Below are positions 50,220 to 64,000 of a stretch of DNA of 64,000 bases, one piece after another. Location of the stretch: the NCBI RefSeq assembly GCF_963662255.1, contig NC_085049.1, positions 64,899,158 to 64,963,157 on the forward strand, written 5' to 3'. A model generated the notes under the pieces. The model saw only the letters and a list, made by a program, of their open reading frames with translations, had not been told where the DNA came from and made no database searches. How positions within the stretch are numbered: position 1 is the stretch's first letter; each line of letters starts with the position of its first letter. Source of the DNA: Cinclus cinclus. Lineage: Eukaryota > Chordata > Aves > Passeriformes > Cinclidae. Both the position numbers and the translations under genes were made by a program.

Positions 50220-53200
50220 GTAAGCCCAAGGGCGTCCTCTGTACTCACATTCTAGTCATGGGCTAGCAGCCAGGACAGTGAAGCTGCTATGGACTGACAC
50301 TCCCTAACTGGCTTTTTTCGAAGAAATATGCTACGGCTGCGGTTAACCAGAATTTACTGTACAAAGTAGGCCACAAAGCCCTGGAAAGATGGGTATTCGT
50401 TGCAACCATGAAGAATATTTGATTATATATATATATTTTTTTAATGTATATTTTGAATGTGTACATTTCTTTTGTTCTTTGAAATGACACAGATTTCTCT
50501 TGCAGAGAAAATACCTTTTCAAAAGTATTCCTTCAGATGAATATCAAATTAAGGCAGTGAGGTCAGATGTGGGGATAGAAACTTTCTGAAAGGTTCTAAA
50601 TTGCATGGTCCAAGGTCCAACACTTTTAATCATACTGCCTAGTACCTTAACGCAGAAGTCATCCCATTTCCATAGGAATACATGAGCATGAAATGATCAG
50701 CTGAATCATATATCCTGGAACCAGCTCTTTGGAGTAAAGAGCTGGGAAACACTCCAAAATAATGAGCACCTTATGGAGCTCCTTATTAAATATCTTTCTT
50801 AGACACTACACAAGCTGAAACCATGAGAACATTTCTCACAAAGCTTCCTTACTCCCTCATGTAAGGGAAAGCCTTGTGTGCACAGTCAGAGTAGCAGGAT
50901 ATGAAGCCATGTCTGCCATGACTCTATTTGACTTTTCCATGCAGAAGTCTTAGGTAATGAAGTTGACTTCAGTGAGACTACTCTTAGTTTAAACCAGTAT
51001 TACTCAATCTTAGCGTACAGTGCAGAAAATCAATTAGATTTGGTTTTGCTCACAAGGAAACAGACAAATAGCTTCTCATGATTTTATAGAGCTTCTTTTT
51101 CTTTAAGTCTTCTCCCAGCTCTTTAAATGTATAGCTGGTGTTTCCATTTTTCTTATAACATTGGCTTTGATAAGTCTTTTAAGTCACGGCACAAATCCAC
51201 CAATTAGGATCTGTGCCTCATTGTGGTGGGGGTTGTGTAATTACAGAAAGGAGGGGAAACTTCAGCTACACCCATAGAAACTTCTGTGAATTTAATAAAG
51301 TGAGCCACATAATTACACAACAGATATGTTTGGCCAAGACCCAGTGAACGATGCAAGCCAAGCTGCACAAAACTGTGGGTTAACCTAGCCATGCATTCAT
51401 AAAACTTGCGCGGTACTGTCCTGCTTGAAAAGTATTTTCTTTTTTTAACTGTTTAGGTGCAAGACAGAGCAAACTTGGAGTGGAGAGTGGGGAGGAGGTT
51501 GCCCCACATTCCATGAAAGTCTTAGGTTTTATTGTTGTTGCACTTAATAATGCCGGTGGAATTTAAGTTATTTTGAGAATTTGTTCTCATTCTGCTTCAG
51601 TACTGCAGAATATAATGAGCTTTCACTTGGTAAAAAAGTAGAGATTGATACAGGGACCCTTTGCTCCTGTGCTTGCTCCTGGGGTCATGCACTTCACACA
51701 TGTGGTTTACAGTCCATTGCATAAGGTATTTCTGTATTGGTGGAGTCCCATACTGACAAGGAGACTCACGAATGCAGCAATCAAGGCCCCAGTTCAGTGT
51801 TTCCCAGATAATTTCAAGAGGGATGAAAGAAAAAAAAGAGATGTATTTTGAGCTTTCTTTAAATCCCATTCTGCATATCAGGCATTGAAAAGATTGCGCT
51901 TTTGTATCAGCTGCACTGATAACATCCAGCCTTTGGGTACAAAGGAAAAGAGATCTCCCTGGGCTCAAAATATGCAGCCCTGAAAAATAAATAATATTTC
52001 CCTGGCAGAGCTCAAGGAAGTCATTATCAAGCAGTGCCAGCCTTGGCCTTAAATTTCACCCATGTTTGTTGCATGTGACAGCCCCTGATGGGACATGGCC
52101 CAGCTGTCATGAGCACACAGGTTCTGCTGGCTGCTCTGCAAGCAGGGACAGGAGAGCTGTGTGTCACCTGCTCACAAGAAAACCTGCCCTCTACTCTTCT
52201 GAATTCACTTGTGTGTGACAGACCCAGACTAAGTCATATTTACCTACTGACTTGAGAAAAGGCAGCTGCTGGCCCTCTGCTGCAAGCTGTGCAGGTGACC
52301 TCACGTGCTCCTGAGCTGTGGGATGAAGGGTGCTCACCTTTCAGGGATCAGGAGGGCAATGTGCACACGGAAGGCATGAAACCAGCAGTGACAGTTCTGC
52401 CTCCCTCTAAACCTGTGCTCCTGGCCTGCCTCTCCCTTCAGCTCTGGGCATTTCCAACCCAACCAAATTAGCTACATCCGTCCTCCAAAATTATCAGATG
52501 TAGTCATCTAATCCCATGGGTGCTAGTTGAAGAAAAATTTCAGGAAATAACAAGGATCCTCACAAGAACGTATTAAGACCTCCTAAATAAATTCTCACAA
52601 AGGAAAGTTGAAACCTGAATCAGGATCCTTCCCCCTGCTCACTCTCTAGCATGGAAGGAGTGTTTACAGCCATGAGCCCAGGGGACATGCCAGAGCAAGG
52701 CAGCTGGAGGACCCTAACATGGGCAACATATGGAGAGGTCTCCTCTTCCTCAGCCTGTTTCTTTTGTGCCTAAATGGGCATTTGCTATTTGTAGATTCTT
52801 ACTTCATAAGGAAAAAAGCAACCATCTGACACAAGGTTATGTGAATAAACCACAGAAGAACTATTGGATCCAGAATCCAGAGATCAGGTTTGCCCATTTT
52901 CTCATGAGCACTGGATGGGAATAACAAAAAAAAATAAAATCCAAGTTCAATAAAAACAGTGGGATAAAAATGCCCAGTGGTCCAGTTACGCTCTTGTCAG
53001 CTGAATTTTTGCATTCCTATAGTCTCAAACTTCAGTCACATCTTCCTAAGCACACACCTACAAATTAATTTATTTTGCCTTCCAGCCAAGAGCTGAGTTG
53101 ACAAGAAGGAGAATGCTGCCTTCTCACATCCTGAAAAAGAATTCTCTCTAAGTTTTGGTTACTAATGGATCAAAAGCAGAACGTCATGTGCCAACATTTC

Positions 53201-53800
53201 ATGAGATGTATTACCTTTGTGAAAAGGCTCAAGAATCTCATCAAGGAAGGCCACTGTGCTATATTTATAAAAGTGTTGCCTTCTATGAATCTGCCTCCTG
53301 TTGTTAAAAGGAAGCCACAGGTTCAGTTTTTGATCATGCTTCAGTATCAGGCATTGCTATGCTATATCCAGACTTTCCATAGTAATCACAAATGTCTTCC
53401 TTATTAGAGCACAGTACAGGTGGGGGTAACTGATGTAGCTGCTCAGAGGCCACTTTTCCTGTTTTAAAGTAATATGTACAGGGAAGATGTGCAGTCAGCT
53501 GGCCAGGCAAACATGCCTCTCAAAAACCTAGCAAGGATTAACAGTTCCATTTCAAGTCTCATCCTCCCAAAGGGAGTCTCAAGTAAAGTTCATCCCAGAG
53601 TGCCCTGGTAGGCAGGAGGATGCATGTGTGATTACTCATCCCCGCAGCAGATGCAGAATGCTTCATAAGCACTCTCAGAGGTGGTGGTCAGAGCTTTATT
53701 TCACCTTCAGATAAGTCTGGCAGCCCCTTCTAAATGAGCAGTGTTTCTGTACAGGGTGGGATGAGATTGCCCTCCTTGGAGACCCTACAGGACGTAGTGT

Positions 53801-53810
53801 GGGGGGGGGG
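53801..53810 (+). repeat. G10 homopolymer
   Basis: Ten consecutive G residues, flanked by 'gtagtgt' and 'tgtctctcc', inside decorin intron 2. It is a simple run and a likely sequencing or assembly weak point. Confidence 0.9.
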
Positions 53811-56474
53811 TGTCTCTCCATCTCTCTTGCTGGGATTATCCATGGAGGTTTTATGGGTTCCAAAAGGTGTGTGAGAGAGAGATGTCAGCAAACAAAGTTC
53901 AAGCAGTACTACAGCTAAAACTCAAATTTTGCTCACAGCTCAGAAATGCAGGGTTTCTCCAGCTTACATAAAGAAGAGTACATTGCATCTCAGCATGGAT
54001 GTTGGAGTGTGTTTGGAAAGCACTTTGACATCAGGAAATGAAAAGCTCACAGATATTTAAAGCATTATCACTGGGATCTGGTGATGTGAGGCAGTTTTAT
54101 CTGAACAAATAGAGTGTCTCAATATATCAACTGATGGCTCTTCAACACTTGAACCACTGTAACATGGCAATTTATTTGTTGGCAAAAGATAATTTATCTC
54201 ACCGTATGAAATCTTTCCAGAAATATCTGAACACCCATTTTCTGATTTTTGTTCCACGTGAGAACCTCATTTTCCACTATAAAGGAGATTATCTCCTTTG
54301 CAATATACCTTGGTTTGAAACATAATCTTTAAAGCTAAATATTCAACTCAAAATCCTATAGGTTACTAAACACGCAATAAAAGAAAGTATGCATCCTTAA
54401 ATGGCCAAACATTAACAAATGTAATTTTTAAATTTAAAAAAATTGTGTATTTCCATTGCCACTGATGAGCCTTTGGGAAAAGTTATTTTATTTTTTCTTC
54501 CTACAATGAGGATTAAAGTTTTGCTCCTTTTATGCTTAATAGAAGCTGATACTCTCATGAAATCCCCTGGCTGCACAGAACTGGATCATTTTCCAAAATT
54601 ACTATCATTAAAAAAGGAGCCATGAAATTTGGGAAAGTATTCTGTCACTTATATCGAGAATAGCATCTACATCACAAGACCCTGGCCTTAAAACTGAAAT
54701 TCTTTAGGCCAACATAACTTGGGCTGTCAGCAAGCACAAGCCACTGGGCATTCCACAAGCTGATTGTGTGAATTGGAACACTCTTAGTGTGTTGGAGGTC
54801 AGACTGGAGGATCTATACGAATTATCACAGCCTGTTCAGAATCTAAGAGTGGTCTGCTTTCCTTTCACAGACATGGGGTGAGTTAGGCTGCCCGTACACC
54901 TGTCTAGGGTGGATGTCAGTGAGAGAAAGGATGCATCACTCTTGGAGAACCAAACTGCCAGGACGTGGCAGTAACCCCTGGAGGTTATACAACTCGCTTT
55001 CAGATTAACCAAGTTATGTGTGTTAAAATTAAAGCAAGGAAAAATAAACCCATGCTGCCATCTTTGTTTTTTGATATATTTGGCAGGGATTATTAATTTT
55101 TTTGTATATATTCTGCTTCAATACAATTTTCGGGAGGCACTGGAAGTTAAATGATATTAATCAAACCCTGTGCTCAGTGCATTCTGAAAAAATTATTAAA
55201 TCAAGAACCCAATAATTAGAAAACACTCTTGAAAAATTTTCAAGAAAAAAAAATATTGCCCTGGATGTAGACTACTTTATATTAACAAAAAGCCATTATC
55301 TGTTGCCAGTATGGCAGTAAAAGACAGGCGTTCTTGCACTACCACCTGAATTACTGATGTTCCAGTTTCAGCTGATAAACATGAGCCTAGATGAAAATAA
55401 ATCCACTCGAAGTATGTCCCTTCCTCATTTGCTGCTTACTCCAAGGTAACAGTGACCAACTTTGTACGTTTGCTTTTTTTGTTTCCTTGCTTCAGTCTTT
55501 GAAATGCCATTTATGAAAGCCTAGTGGCAGGAATGGAAATCCAGGCTGCCAAGTCTAAGTGATGCAAGAAGTGGCTCTTTTCTGGCTTGTTCTGTCACAG
55601 TGGTTCATTTCTAAAATCTCCCAATGCACTAATAAATAGTCAATAGATAGCTAGTAAAATGTGAGTCAATGATAAGTGATTATAGGTGATTACAATGTCT
55701 TAAACATGCTAAATAATCACTCCTTACCTGACCTAGTGTTATGGACTAACTGGTGTGACTGGTATGAGTATTGTTCTTAACACCTTTGTAGGGAGTGTTA
55801 CTTGGTAAGACATATAACTATTTTTAAAAAATCTGTGTTTTCACAATAAAAAGCCTCAGTTATTTAATTGTGGAGGGTTCCCAGCTGAGGAAGAGATAAA
55901 GAGCATGAAAGCTCCTTCCCAGTGGTCACTGAGAACCCATAGCAACGGGGAGGAGATCTAGGAATTCAGGTCCTGTGAAGTAACCGATGATAACATCAAG
56001 AAACTTCAGGTATTAGCACCCAGCTCTCCAGAAAAACTGTTCACACTGTCCAGTTACCATGGTATTTTGTAAATCTAGTTTTAAGCTGGTTTTCAGAACA
56101 CCAGTTTCAAACCCAGATTAGAGTGTCCTAGCCTTATCAAATTTGGACTCAGAGGTCTATATTTTGCTTTACACATACCCTGAATCTTTGATTAAAAGGA
56201 AGTGGTCCAAAAGAAGATAATCAGGCTACAGGAAAATAAAATATTTCTCAGAATATGCTTTAGTCTCTTCCTGAAGTTCAAATAAAAAATTGTATTATTT
56301 AAAATATATTGTCATTTTAAAAAATGTATCCCTCCTGTTTTCCATGTCTTCCCTGACAAAAAAAAAAATATTGACAAAAGCTGGAATTATATGTCTCTTT
56401 GGCTGTATTGTATTTAATATACTCACACAGAGCCCTGTTGTCCTTTACACTATGAAAGCAAAGTTGGTAGATAA

Positions 56475-56800
56475 CCACAGAATATTCTGAGTTGGAAAGG
56501 ACTCATCAAGATCATCAAAGTCCAGCTCCTGGCTCTGCACAGAACAGCCCCAAGATTCACACCATGTGCCTGAGAGAGTTGCCAAGTTATTGCTGAACTT
56601 TGTCAGGCTTGGTGCTGTGACCACTTCCCTGCTCCAAACACTTTCTGTGTGAAAAGCTTTTTTTCTAAAGCCCAACGTTAGGGTCCTGTCACTGTTACCA
56701 CAGAGCAGAGATCAGTGCCTGCCCCTCCTGCTCCCTTCATGAGGAAGATGGAAATTGCAATGAGGTCTCCACTCAGGCTCCTCTTCTCCAGGCTGGAAAA
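56475..56800 (-). mobile_element. CR1 LINE fragment in decorin intron 2, antisense to the gene
   Basis: The plus strand reads the antisense CR1 3' end: 'acagaatattctgagttgg', 'aaggactcatcaagatcatc', 'cagctcctggctctgca', 'cagccccaagattcac', 'ctgagagagttgccaag', then 'tgaggtctccactcaggctc' and 'cttctccaggctgga'. It is 5'-truncated at about 56800. It overlaps the 126-codon minus-strand ORF at 56678-57058, which is therefore not a host gene. It is the only interspersed repeat I recognise within the decorin transcription unit. Confidence 0.9.
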
Positions 56801-59800
56801 AAGACTAGGACTTATTAATGGGCTTCTCTGAAAAGATTGAGGTGGAAAAAATAAACAGACAGGCAGGGAGCTCAAAACCAAGGACCATGCCTGCATGGGT
56901 ATTTTGGGAAAAAGAAGGGGAAAAAAAAAGAAAAAAAGAGATGGGATTTGTGTTGTAGTTTTCAGCTTACGGAGCCAATTATGAGATTCAAGCAGCTGTC
57001 TGCAAATGACCCTGATTTTAGTAAGGTTGCATTTGCTGTATAGGCAACTACACTGCAAACCTTGTCAATAGGAAATGAAAAAGGGGAAAAGCAGTATTTA
57101 AAGAATTTTTTGTACTCTCTGCATGCATGCTCATATGAGAGGGTATCCAGGTGAGCATCCCATACCATCCTTGTGTTTGTTACCTGGGACTTACTTGGAG
57201 TGTTTTTAGTTTTAAAAAAAATCTGTTAAGGAGAGGATGCAGTTTTAATTTTGATAAGAAATTGATTAGCAGTGAAAGCAAGAGAGCACTTCTGCCAACC
57301 TGATGGCAGCTTTAAAGACTTAATGGCAAAAATCCCCAAATAGACAAAGTATTTCTAGAAGTGTCACAGCTTTTAAAACATGTATAAGTGTAAATGGGGC
57401 TACAGTCTGGTCCTGGACACAACAGAATTTTTCAATAAGGCATCCCAGAAGCAGTTTCTGCTTGCACCTCCTCTACCACCTAAAATGTGAAAGCCTAGAA
57501 TGATTTCAGTTTCTATGCTGGAGTAAGTGTTTTGCCTTCTACTGCCCCAGAGTGGACCTTAGAAACTAAAGAGTTTCTCAATGAATTCATATTTTAGGGA
57601 GACATGGAAGAAAATTGTCCATAGCGGTGCAATAATCAAACTCATTGCTGAGTAGCTCTACCTAAGAGATGTAGAGCAAAGGCAAAAAACTGAATTTAAA
57701 TCTTAATGTTTTCAGGATTATGGGAAAAAATTACTTTCTCTTCTTTATTCTTTCCCTCTGTGACAGAGAGTTTGCATCTTCTGGGCAGGAGATGACTCTT
57801 AGAGTTACAGAAGACCTAGGGAAGCTCTATCAATGAAAGTCTGACAAAATAAAAGTTACAAAGCAAATATGTCTAAGAGTTATGAGGGTATATATAACAT
57901 CCTGTAGTAGAAAGAGGGAAGTAGCAGGTCTATAGATTTCCTGATTCAGTCAGGAAATTCTCTTCCAAAATTTGTTTAATTGTTATTCACTGTGTCCAGA
58001 CATGAGCACAGCAGCTTCTTCCATTTTATGTTTGTGTGAGAGTAGGTTGACAAAAATTCTAAAACAATTATGAAAAATAGCTGTGTTACGTTTAGAAGTA
58101 TCTGAAATAACCAGGAACATATCTCTGCCCTCAGGTTATAAACTAGGGCTGTGTAATGACCATGTGGTCAGAACAGGAAGGGGTAAGTTTACTTGAAACC
58201 AGAGAAGACCTCCCACAAATGATTCTGATGATGTTAGAGCCAATTCTGGTAAATCCCAAAGTAAAAATTGAGGGAACTATCCTCAAATTGTCATCTGTTG
58301 CCTGTTGCTAACTTAAACTGCAGCAGAGGTAAACATCAAATTACATTACTCCAAAGGGTCATTCAAAACATAATTTGTTAGATAATACTCACTTTTCTGA
58401 GCCACTGAAATGCTCTCTTATGACTACTGAAGGAATAATTGTTTCACCTTACTGCGTGAGCGCTCACAGATAGTACATGTGCACTGCATCCACTTTGAGT
58501 AAAGCCATTATGCACACGGTGCTGGCAGATTGCCTCAATCACACGGCTCAGCTGCTGCTCTCTGATGGGATGCATTTTGTCTGCAACCATGGCATTGGGA
58601 AATGTAAAGCTGATGGTTCTAGGAGTCAACTAGAAAACTCATAGTACTTGATTTTTATTTCACTTAATGTCTTAATCTCTGAAGTCTAAAGATTATTTCA
58701 GAATATTTTTCTGCCTATCTAAAATGCTGGTGTTCTTCAGAAAGCATATACATTTGAGATCATTGCAATTAAAAGTCAGAAGTAGAAATTGCTTGAGTTT
58801 TTAGCTTCAAAAATATATCATTACTCTTAGGTACTAACTTTTGGAGCCAGAAGAATAACTCTATTTGTACCAAAAATGTGACTAGCTCTGAAAAATAATT
58901 CATAACATCTGTGGCTTGCAATATCCGCTATGCTTTGTAATATGTGTTCACTACTCAGAGTGGGTGGAGGTGGAAAAGAGCAGATAAAGCCATGCATTCA
59001 CTTTTATACCTTTGCTAGGACTTTTATAATTATTAACACTATCACAATGGAGAATATTGAGTTTGGTCACAACGTATGTGAATTTGCTTCTATTCTTCTG
59101 TGTTACATACTCTGTTCTGGGAAGCAATATTATAAATGTTTTTTGGGGGAAAAAAAACGGTGTAGTAATAGGTCGGTGGGTCTACCCTTGTGAGGGGTCC
59201 ACCTCAGCAGAGAATGGCATTTGTTTTCTTGTTCTTTCCTATGGGAAGGGTCAGACATATACAAAAACAATGATCTGCAATAAAAATAAGCCCAAAATGG
59301 ATCTTATGAGACTTTCAAACTGCTGAACAGGAAAACGGTCTAAGAAATTGTTGTGAATCACCTTCAAGAATATATATTTTAAGAATGTTATTCATTCCAT
59401 AATGGGTTTTTTTATATCTGTTAGGAAAAAAAATATTACTGCTGATTTCATAACAAGAGTGGAGAAAATAGAGAACAAACTTTTAGTTTGAAAGTGGGAG
59501 AGAGGAGGCCGCAGATACTTGTCCGTAGAAAAAGACAATTGTTTATTTCATGTATGCAAATAACGAAATTATTCCTATTTCAAATCCCACACAATAGAGA
59601 ACAGATTTCCAGTAAATACTGTAGCACATAGCCTGGGAAAGTATCAGTAAACTTTTCTAAGTCAAAGCATTCAAAGCAGTTCCTTGCCATCCTTCCAGAA
59701 AGCAATCCTTGGATCCAGCTATTTTTTCCGTGACTAAGTATCCTGACCCTGTAAACTTGCCTTTAGCCTCATTTGCCCCAGAGTCCACTCAGGGCATTGC

Positions 59801-62800
59801 TAAGGTCATTCACCCCGGGAGCATTGCTGCCCATCAGTGGGATGCAGCAGAGCTGGGCTTGGAGCAGGGAGAGCACCCAGCAGTGAGCAGACACAGCCCA
59901 GGCAGCTGCTGGAGAGGCTGCTCCAGTGGGAGTGCAGCCACTGATGATCACGGCTGGGAATTACATGGAGCTCAGTCCAAATTCCTCAGCTGGCAGCAGC
60001 TGCTTGAAAAAACTGAGGCTCGTGAAACGAGCCCCATTTTATGGCCCCTGTGATAATGATCGTAAGTGTTGCAATGTAATAACACATGTATCCGAGTTAC
60101 AGCGTTCAGATGTCTCTCTGCCTTTTAGCCCATGCTCTCCAGCTGGGAAAGCAAAGGTTTATTCAGAGGAATAAGCCCCATCCCTTCTGCTTGTAAAATG
60201 GATAGGTGGAGGAAAAATCTCCCAAAATATCCTAAACACACACACACACAAAAAAAAAATCAAACCACAAAATGGTAAAGATTATTTATCGCTGTCACTG
60301 TTCACATATTTGCTATTTAGACTTTGCGGTCTCAGTGTGGGAAAGATGCAATTCTCAGGAAAGCGTCCTCATCTCTGCGCTGCAGACTCGGACTTCTGCT
60401 CTCTTAGTCTCCCTCACTGGCCCCATAAATCTTGCATTCCTTTTCTACGTAGTTGTATGGCTTCAGCAGAAATGTGGCTCCATGCCAAGATGCAGGCTCA
60501 CTTGTGGCTCTCGCTGCCGAGAAGCTGGAGCAGTGCACTGGAACCTCTGCATAGCCAGGAGGGTTCAAAATTCTCCCTTCTCCTTTGTGGGTTAAAAGAT
60601 GTCACTTGATCACAGCTCCTGTAGCTGAGCAGGTCACTCCCTCAGCTGCAGAAACAGTAAAGCCTGCCGCGTACACCAAAACCCGTAACATCCTCACACT
60701 ATTCCCACATTCTTGCTACATCTCCCACACCTGTTTGGCTGGCTAAAGAGCAGCATGTGCTAGCTGGGCTGCTGCAGTGCTACACAGGGGATGGCTAGCC
60801 ACTGATTGATCCTCTCTCAGGGACCAGATAAAGGATGAATTATACTACTCTTGGTCCTTTTCTGCCTAATTTCCGGTCTCATAAAATCTCCAGCCTTCTG
60901 TCTTCTCCAGGAGGTGAGGCAATCACAGCTGAACAGCCAGACACTGTCATTTGCTTAAGAAATTATAATACAAGGGTACACTCCCAAGGATGAGATCCCA
61001 CAGACACAAGCCTGGTTTCTGCAAAGCTACCTTCTCCAACCTCCCACTGAGCAGGGATTCCTGGTCCATGGAACATCTCCCCACCAAAGGTGACTGTGGA
61101 TGAGCCTTTCTTGCGTGAGAAGAAATTGATTCATGGTCCAATTATTCTGGCTTTTACTGAATACACTTTGATGGTGTATGTTATCTCAAAAACTTGTGTA
61201 ACAACGAAGTGTACAGAAAGTTATGAAAATTTCTGTCATGAAGAATAAAAGCTCATCTCATCCTAACAGAAGGAAATACTCTAATTTACACCTTTTTATT
61301 TGCCATTTTGAAGTTCTGTGGCTTATTCTGTTCTACATGTCCCTCAATGTGCATACATTTTTACACACATAAACGTATACTGGTGGGAATAACTGTTTGC
61401 TCCAGGCTGATACTGTGGAACAGTAGAAAATATCTGTTTATAAAAATTCATAAGGAGTGTTAGAGATCTGAGCTGGGCTAGAGGAACTGATGGCTGTTAA
61501 GCTTCTATAAGGAAGTAATGATTTCTCCCAAAGAAATATATTTAGTGCAAATCAAAAGGGTATTTTGACTATAATGCATTAGCTGGTTAATTATATCTCT
61601 TTTATTTCCAGACTCTTTAAGCTTTTAATCTCAGTGTAAACAAGAATTTTGGAAGGGTGGAGCTATACCATTTCTTCCTATTTGAGAATAAATTGATTTT
61701 TTTAAAAAAAATATTTATCAACTTTAATAATAACTGGTTTAGTTTTATTCAACCAAAATTAAAAAAAAACCAAAAAAATATTTTCAATTTAACATACAGT
61801 GGGAAAAGCAGGAAAAAAAATCTAAATTTTTAATCAGTTATAAGTCAATCTTAGGAACTAGAAGCCTGAAATTCTTCCAGGGAGCTGCATACCAAGCCGT
61901 GTAACACTGATTATTCAGATAAAAACTTAGGGTGCTATGAGAGTTTTTCATATGGTTTTTCAAGAAGCAAGTTTTAATGTATAAAAAAAATCACAGCCAA
62001 ACACTGGGATAGCTGTGTATACTGTTCTTAAAATGATTGAGAGGAGACTCAACTGGTATTTTCTGACACCAGTTTTCCTTTTGGTTGGCATTACATAAAT
62101 TCCACCAGAAGCCATTTGTAGGTGGATGTGTGTTCACACTGTGCAGCGTGGCTTCAGAAGTACGTGGGCATCACTTGAGTTTCTCAGAAATGAGTAGTAA
62201 GGACAGCCCACAATTCCCCTCTAAACTTCTATTTCCCAGACAGAAGAATCAAAAAAAACCCTTTCTGAGACATGGTAATTCTATCCCAGGAGCCATTTGA
62301 TCTTCCAGTGGTGTTACAATTTTCTCAATTTGATTTAAAATCTGTCACACTGTCACATCAGTTCAGGCTCCCCCATTCATCTGAACTGGCTGCTGTTGAC
62401 CAGAAAGGTTTGAAGTTTTGCTGTCCAGGCTGGGAGCCTTCAACACAGGGATTAGTTTGCAGTCCACCAATGCACCTCCCACATGAAGCACCAGCCAAGG
62501 TAGATGTGGTTCTGGTCTACACCTCAAATGCAGTTCAGTCCAGAATTATTTAAATGCTGATTTTGCAAGTCAGTGTCCAGATTCACTCATTTATAAACTC
62601 TTCCTCCACTGGAGAGCTTCAGATGGTTTCAGCTGGAGGACATATTAAATTGCTTTCACTGATAATGCAAGGTCTCCTCAGCAGCTGTACTCATCTACAC
62701 TTCGCTCTTCAAAACCCACAAAAGTCAAGAAAAAAAAAATAATATCAATGGCCAGTTTGGGAAATTTATTTTAAAATAACAGCTTCAGCAAATGAACTAC

Positions 62801-64000
62801 AATATACATGGGATAGGTAATAAAAATGTTCAACTCTTCAAGTGATGGGAATTATATTCTGCATGCAGAGCTAATTGTTGTATTGTACATCCTTCTAGTT
62901 TCTAGTGCAAGACAGGAAAATTATGTAATAAGTGGTTTTCAGAAGTGGATTTCTGATTATTAAATTTTTAAAATCTCAACAATATGAAACATTGAAAGTT
63001 TAACTTTTTTGCTCTGAGAAATAATCAGTTCTACCATATTCATGCATAACACTTAAGATTTTAGAAACTGAAAATTACAGCTGGAAGTTGTGTTTGAAGT
63101 TTAGGCTCTGGCAAATTATCCCTTCAGTGGCAAGCCAAGTGTTCCCCAAGTGCTCTTACAAAGTATTTTCCAAGGGCATCACATGGCTGTATAGCTTTTG
63201 TACCCTATTATCTGCCATAACACTTATTAGAGGCACCTAATATAAATGCCTACTAATATCAATGTGCTGACAACCAGAACATACCAATGCTACTTGGAAT
63301 ATAAGTAATTAAACCCTTGGGTTTGTTTTAGTTTGTTTTATTTTTTTATATGTGATGAACACTAGAGAAGTTGCTGGACTGTAGGAAGTTATAACAAAAT
63401 TATGGTCTTGAAAAAGCAGGTTTTTTTGGGAAAGAATATTTTAGTTTCTGACATCAGCCATGTTCTCTGAAGACAGAAACTGTCCAAAGACAACCAACAT
63501 ACAAAGTATACAGTATCACATTCTTATATATTTGGAACCCTAGTACTACTTCTGGAAGTAATGAGGGTTTTGCAACTGTTGAAGTAAGGACAATGTCCAT
63601 GCCTAAATGAGGAAAAGTTATTTTAGTAGCACGAAGAATCTTAATCTGTATCAAATATTTGTGCACTGAATATCAGTAAGGTAAACAGGATGAGATGTGA
63701 TTTTTGGCTGTTGTCAGTTTATGAAACTTTTACTAATTCACCCCGGCCATGTGGTACTGCTTTTTAAAACTTTTTAATTCTGGTGTAATTAAAACTCAGG
63801 TAAATCTTTATTGCGCTCAGTTTTAACAAAAAATATGATCCAAATATTTTAATATTTTTTATCTTACCATACTTTCAATTTACATGTACATTCATGTGTT
63901 CTAAGTAAGGATTGAAAGAGAAGGAGTTTTGCTACACATAGGATTTGGACAGAGAAACAGACATTCTGTGAGTGAAAACACATTTTTGATGAGCAGCAAG

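Larger units (their letters stand above)
50220..64000 (+). other. DCN: Decorin intron 2, 5' part (runs past the window end)
   Basis: The donor GTAAGC at 50220 opens an intron of at least 13.8 kb. I looked for the next decorin exon (the part beginning LDKVPKDLPPD in mammals, the first LRR) and did not find it. Human decorin also has a very long intron here. Contents are one CR1 fragment (56475-56800), a G10 run (53801-53810), a short CA repeat at about 60236-60250, and GC-richer patches at about 52080-52480, 53400-53830, 59700-60060 and 60360-60800. ORFs are at most 126 codons; I support none as a gene. The 114-codon ORF at 59709-60053 shows no recognisable domain. Confidence 0.8.

Noticed and set aside
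56678..57058. 126-codon minus-strand ORF
   Set aside because: It overlaps a CR1 fragment and a purine/pyrimidine-rich run; no domain is recognisable.
59709..60053. 114-codon ORF in a GC-richer patch of decorin intron 2
   Set aside because: No domain, signal peptide or supporting splice sites; overlapping ORFs on the other strand show that this is only GC-rich sequence with few stops.
50220..64000. Search for further decorin exons or for the neighbouring genes lumican and keratocan
   Set aside because: No sequence encoding the first leucine-rich repeat or other SLRP blocks was seen; the intron continues beyond the window.

Overview
This 64 kb window looks like a piece of a bird (at least sauropsid) nuclear genome. 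The only interspersed repeats I can recognise are CR1-type LINE fragments, about 3 kb or 4-5% of the window. There are no Alu- or L1-like sequences, the DNA is AT-rich, and the one protein-coding exon I can identify encodes the N-terminus of decorin with a bird-like N-terminal region. There is no bacterial-style coding; nearly all other ORFs are short chance ORFs in non-coding DNA.

Layout. Positions 1 to about 45.5 kb are the 5' flank of the decorin gene (DCN, + strand). I see no convincing gene there, only CR1 fragments (about 1.8-2.3, 22.6-22.9, 27.5 and 30.2-31.5 kb, then 43.1-43.6 kb), microsatellites ((TTCCC)16 at 15.1 kb, a split (GAAA)n array at 20.6-20.8 kb, (TTTA)10 at 23.9 kb, (TA)17 at 39.8 kb) and homopolymer runs. 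The 31.5-43.1 kb stretch is AT-rich and nearly free of repeats. The inferred DCN promoter is at about 45.48-45.56 kb (AP-1 site plus TATA-like element). It is followed by an untranslated leader exon (about 45560-45954), a 4.0 kb intron (45955-49983) and the first coding exon (49984-50219; ATG at 50012). The rest (50220-64000) is the 5' part of the next intron, with one CR1 fragment; the following DCN exon lies outside the window.

The DCN exon encodes a signal peptide, a short propeptide, the acidic glycosaminoglycan-attachment segment and the CX3CXCX6C cysteine cluster of class I small leucine-rich proteoglycans. Two things stand out. First, the 5' leader carries a chain of upstream ORFs, and one (45650-45739) encodes a peptide tail that appears, from my recollection of the human DCN mRNA, to be conserved in human; a two-codon uORF ends 3 nt before the main start. 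Second, the mammalian Ser-Gly glycosaminoglycan site is Ser-Ala here, while a new Ser-Gly-Phe-Gly consensus lies about 12 residues further on. Comparisons with human rest on memory and need an alignment.
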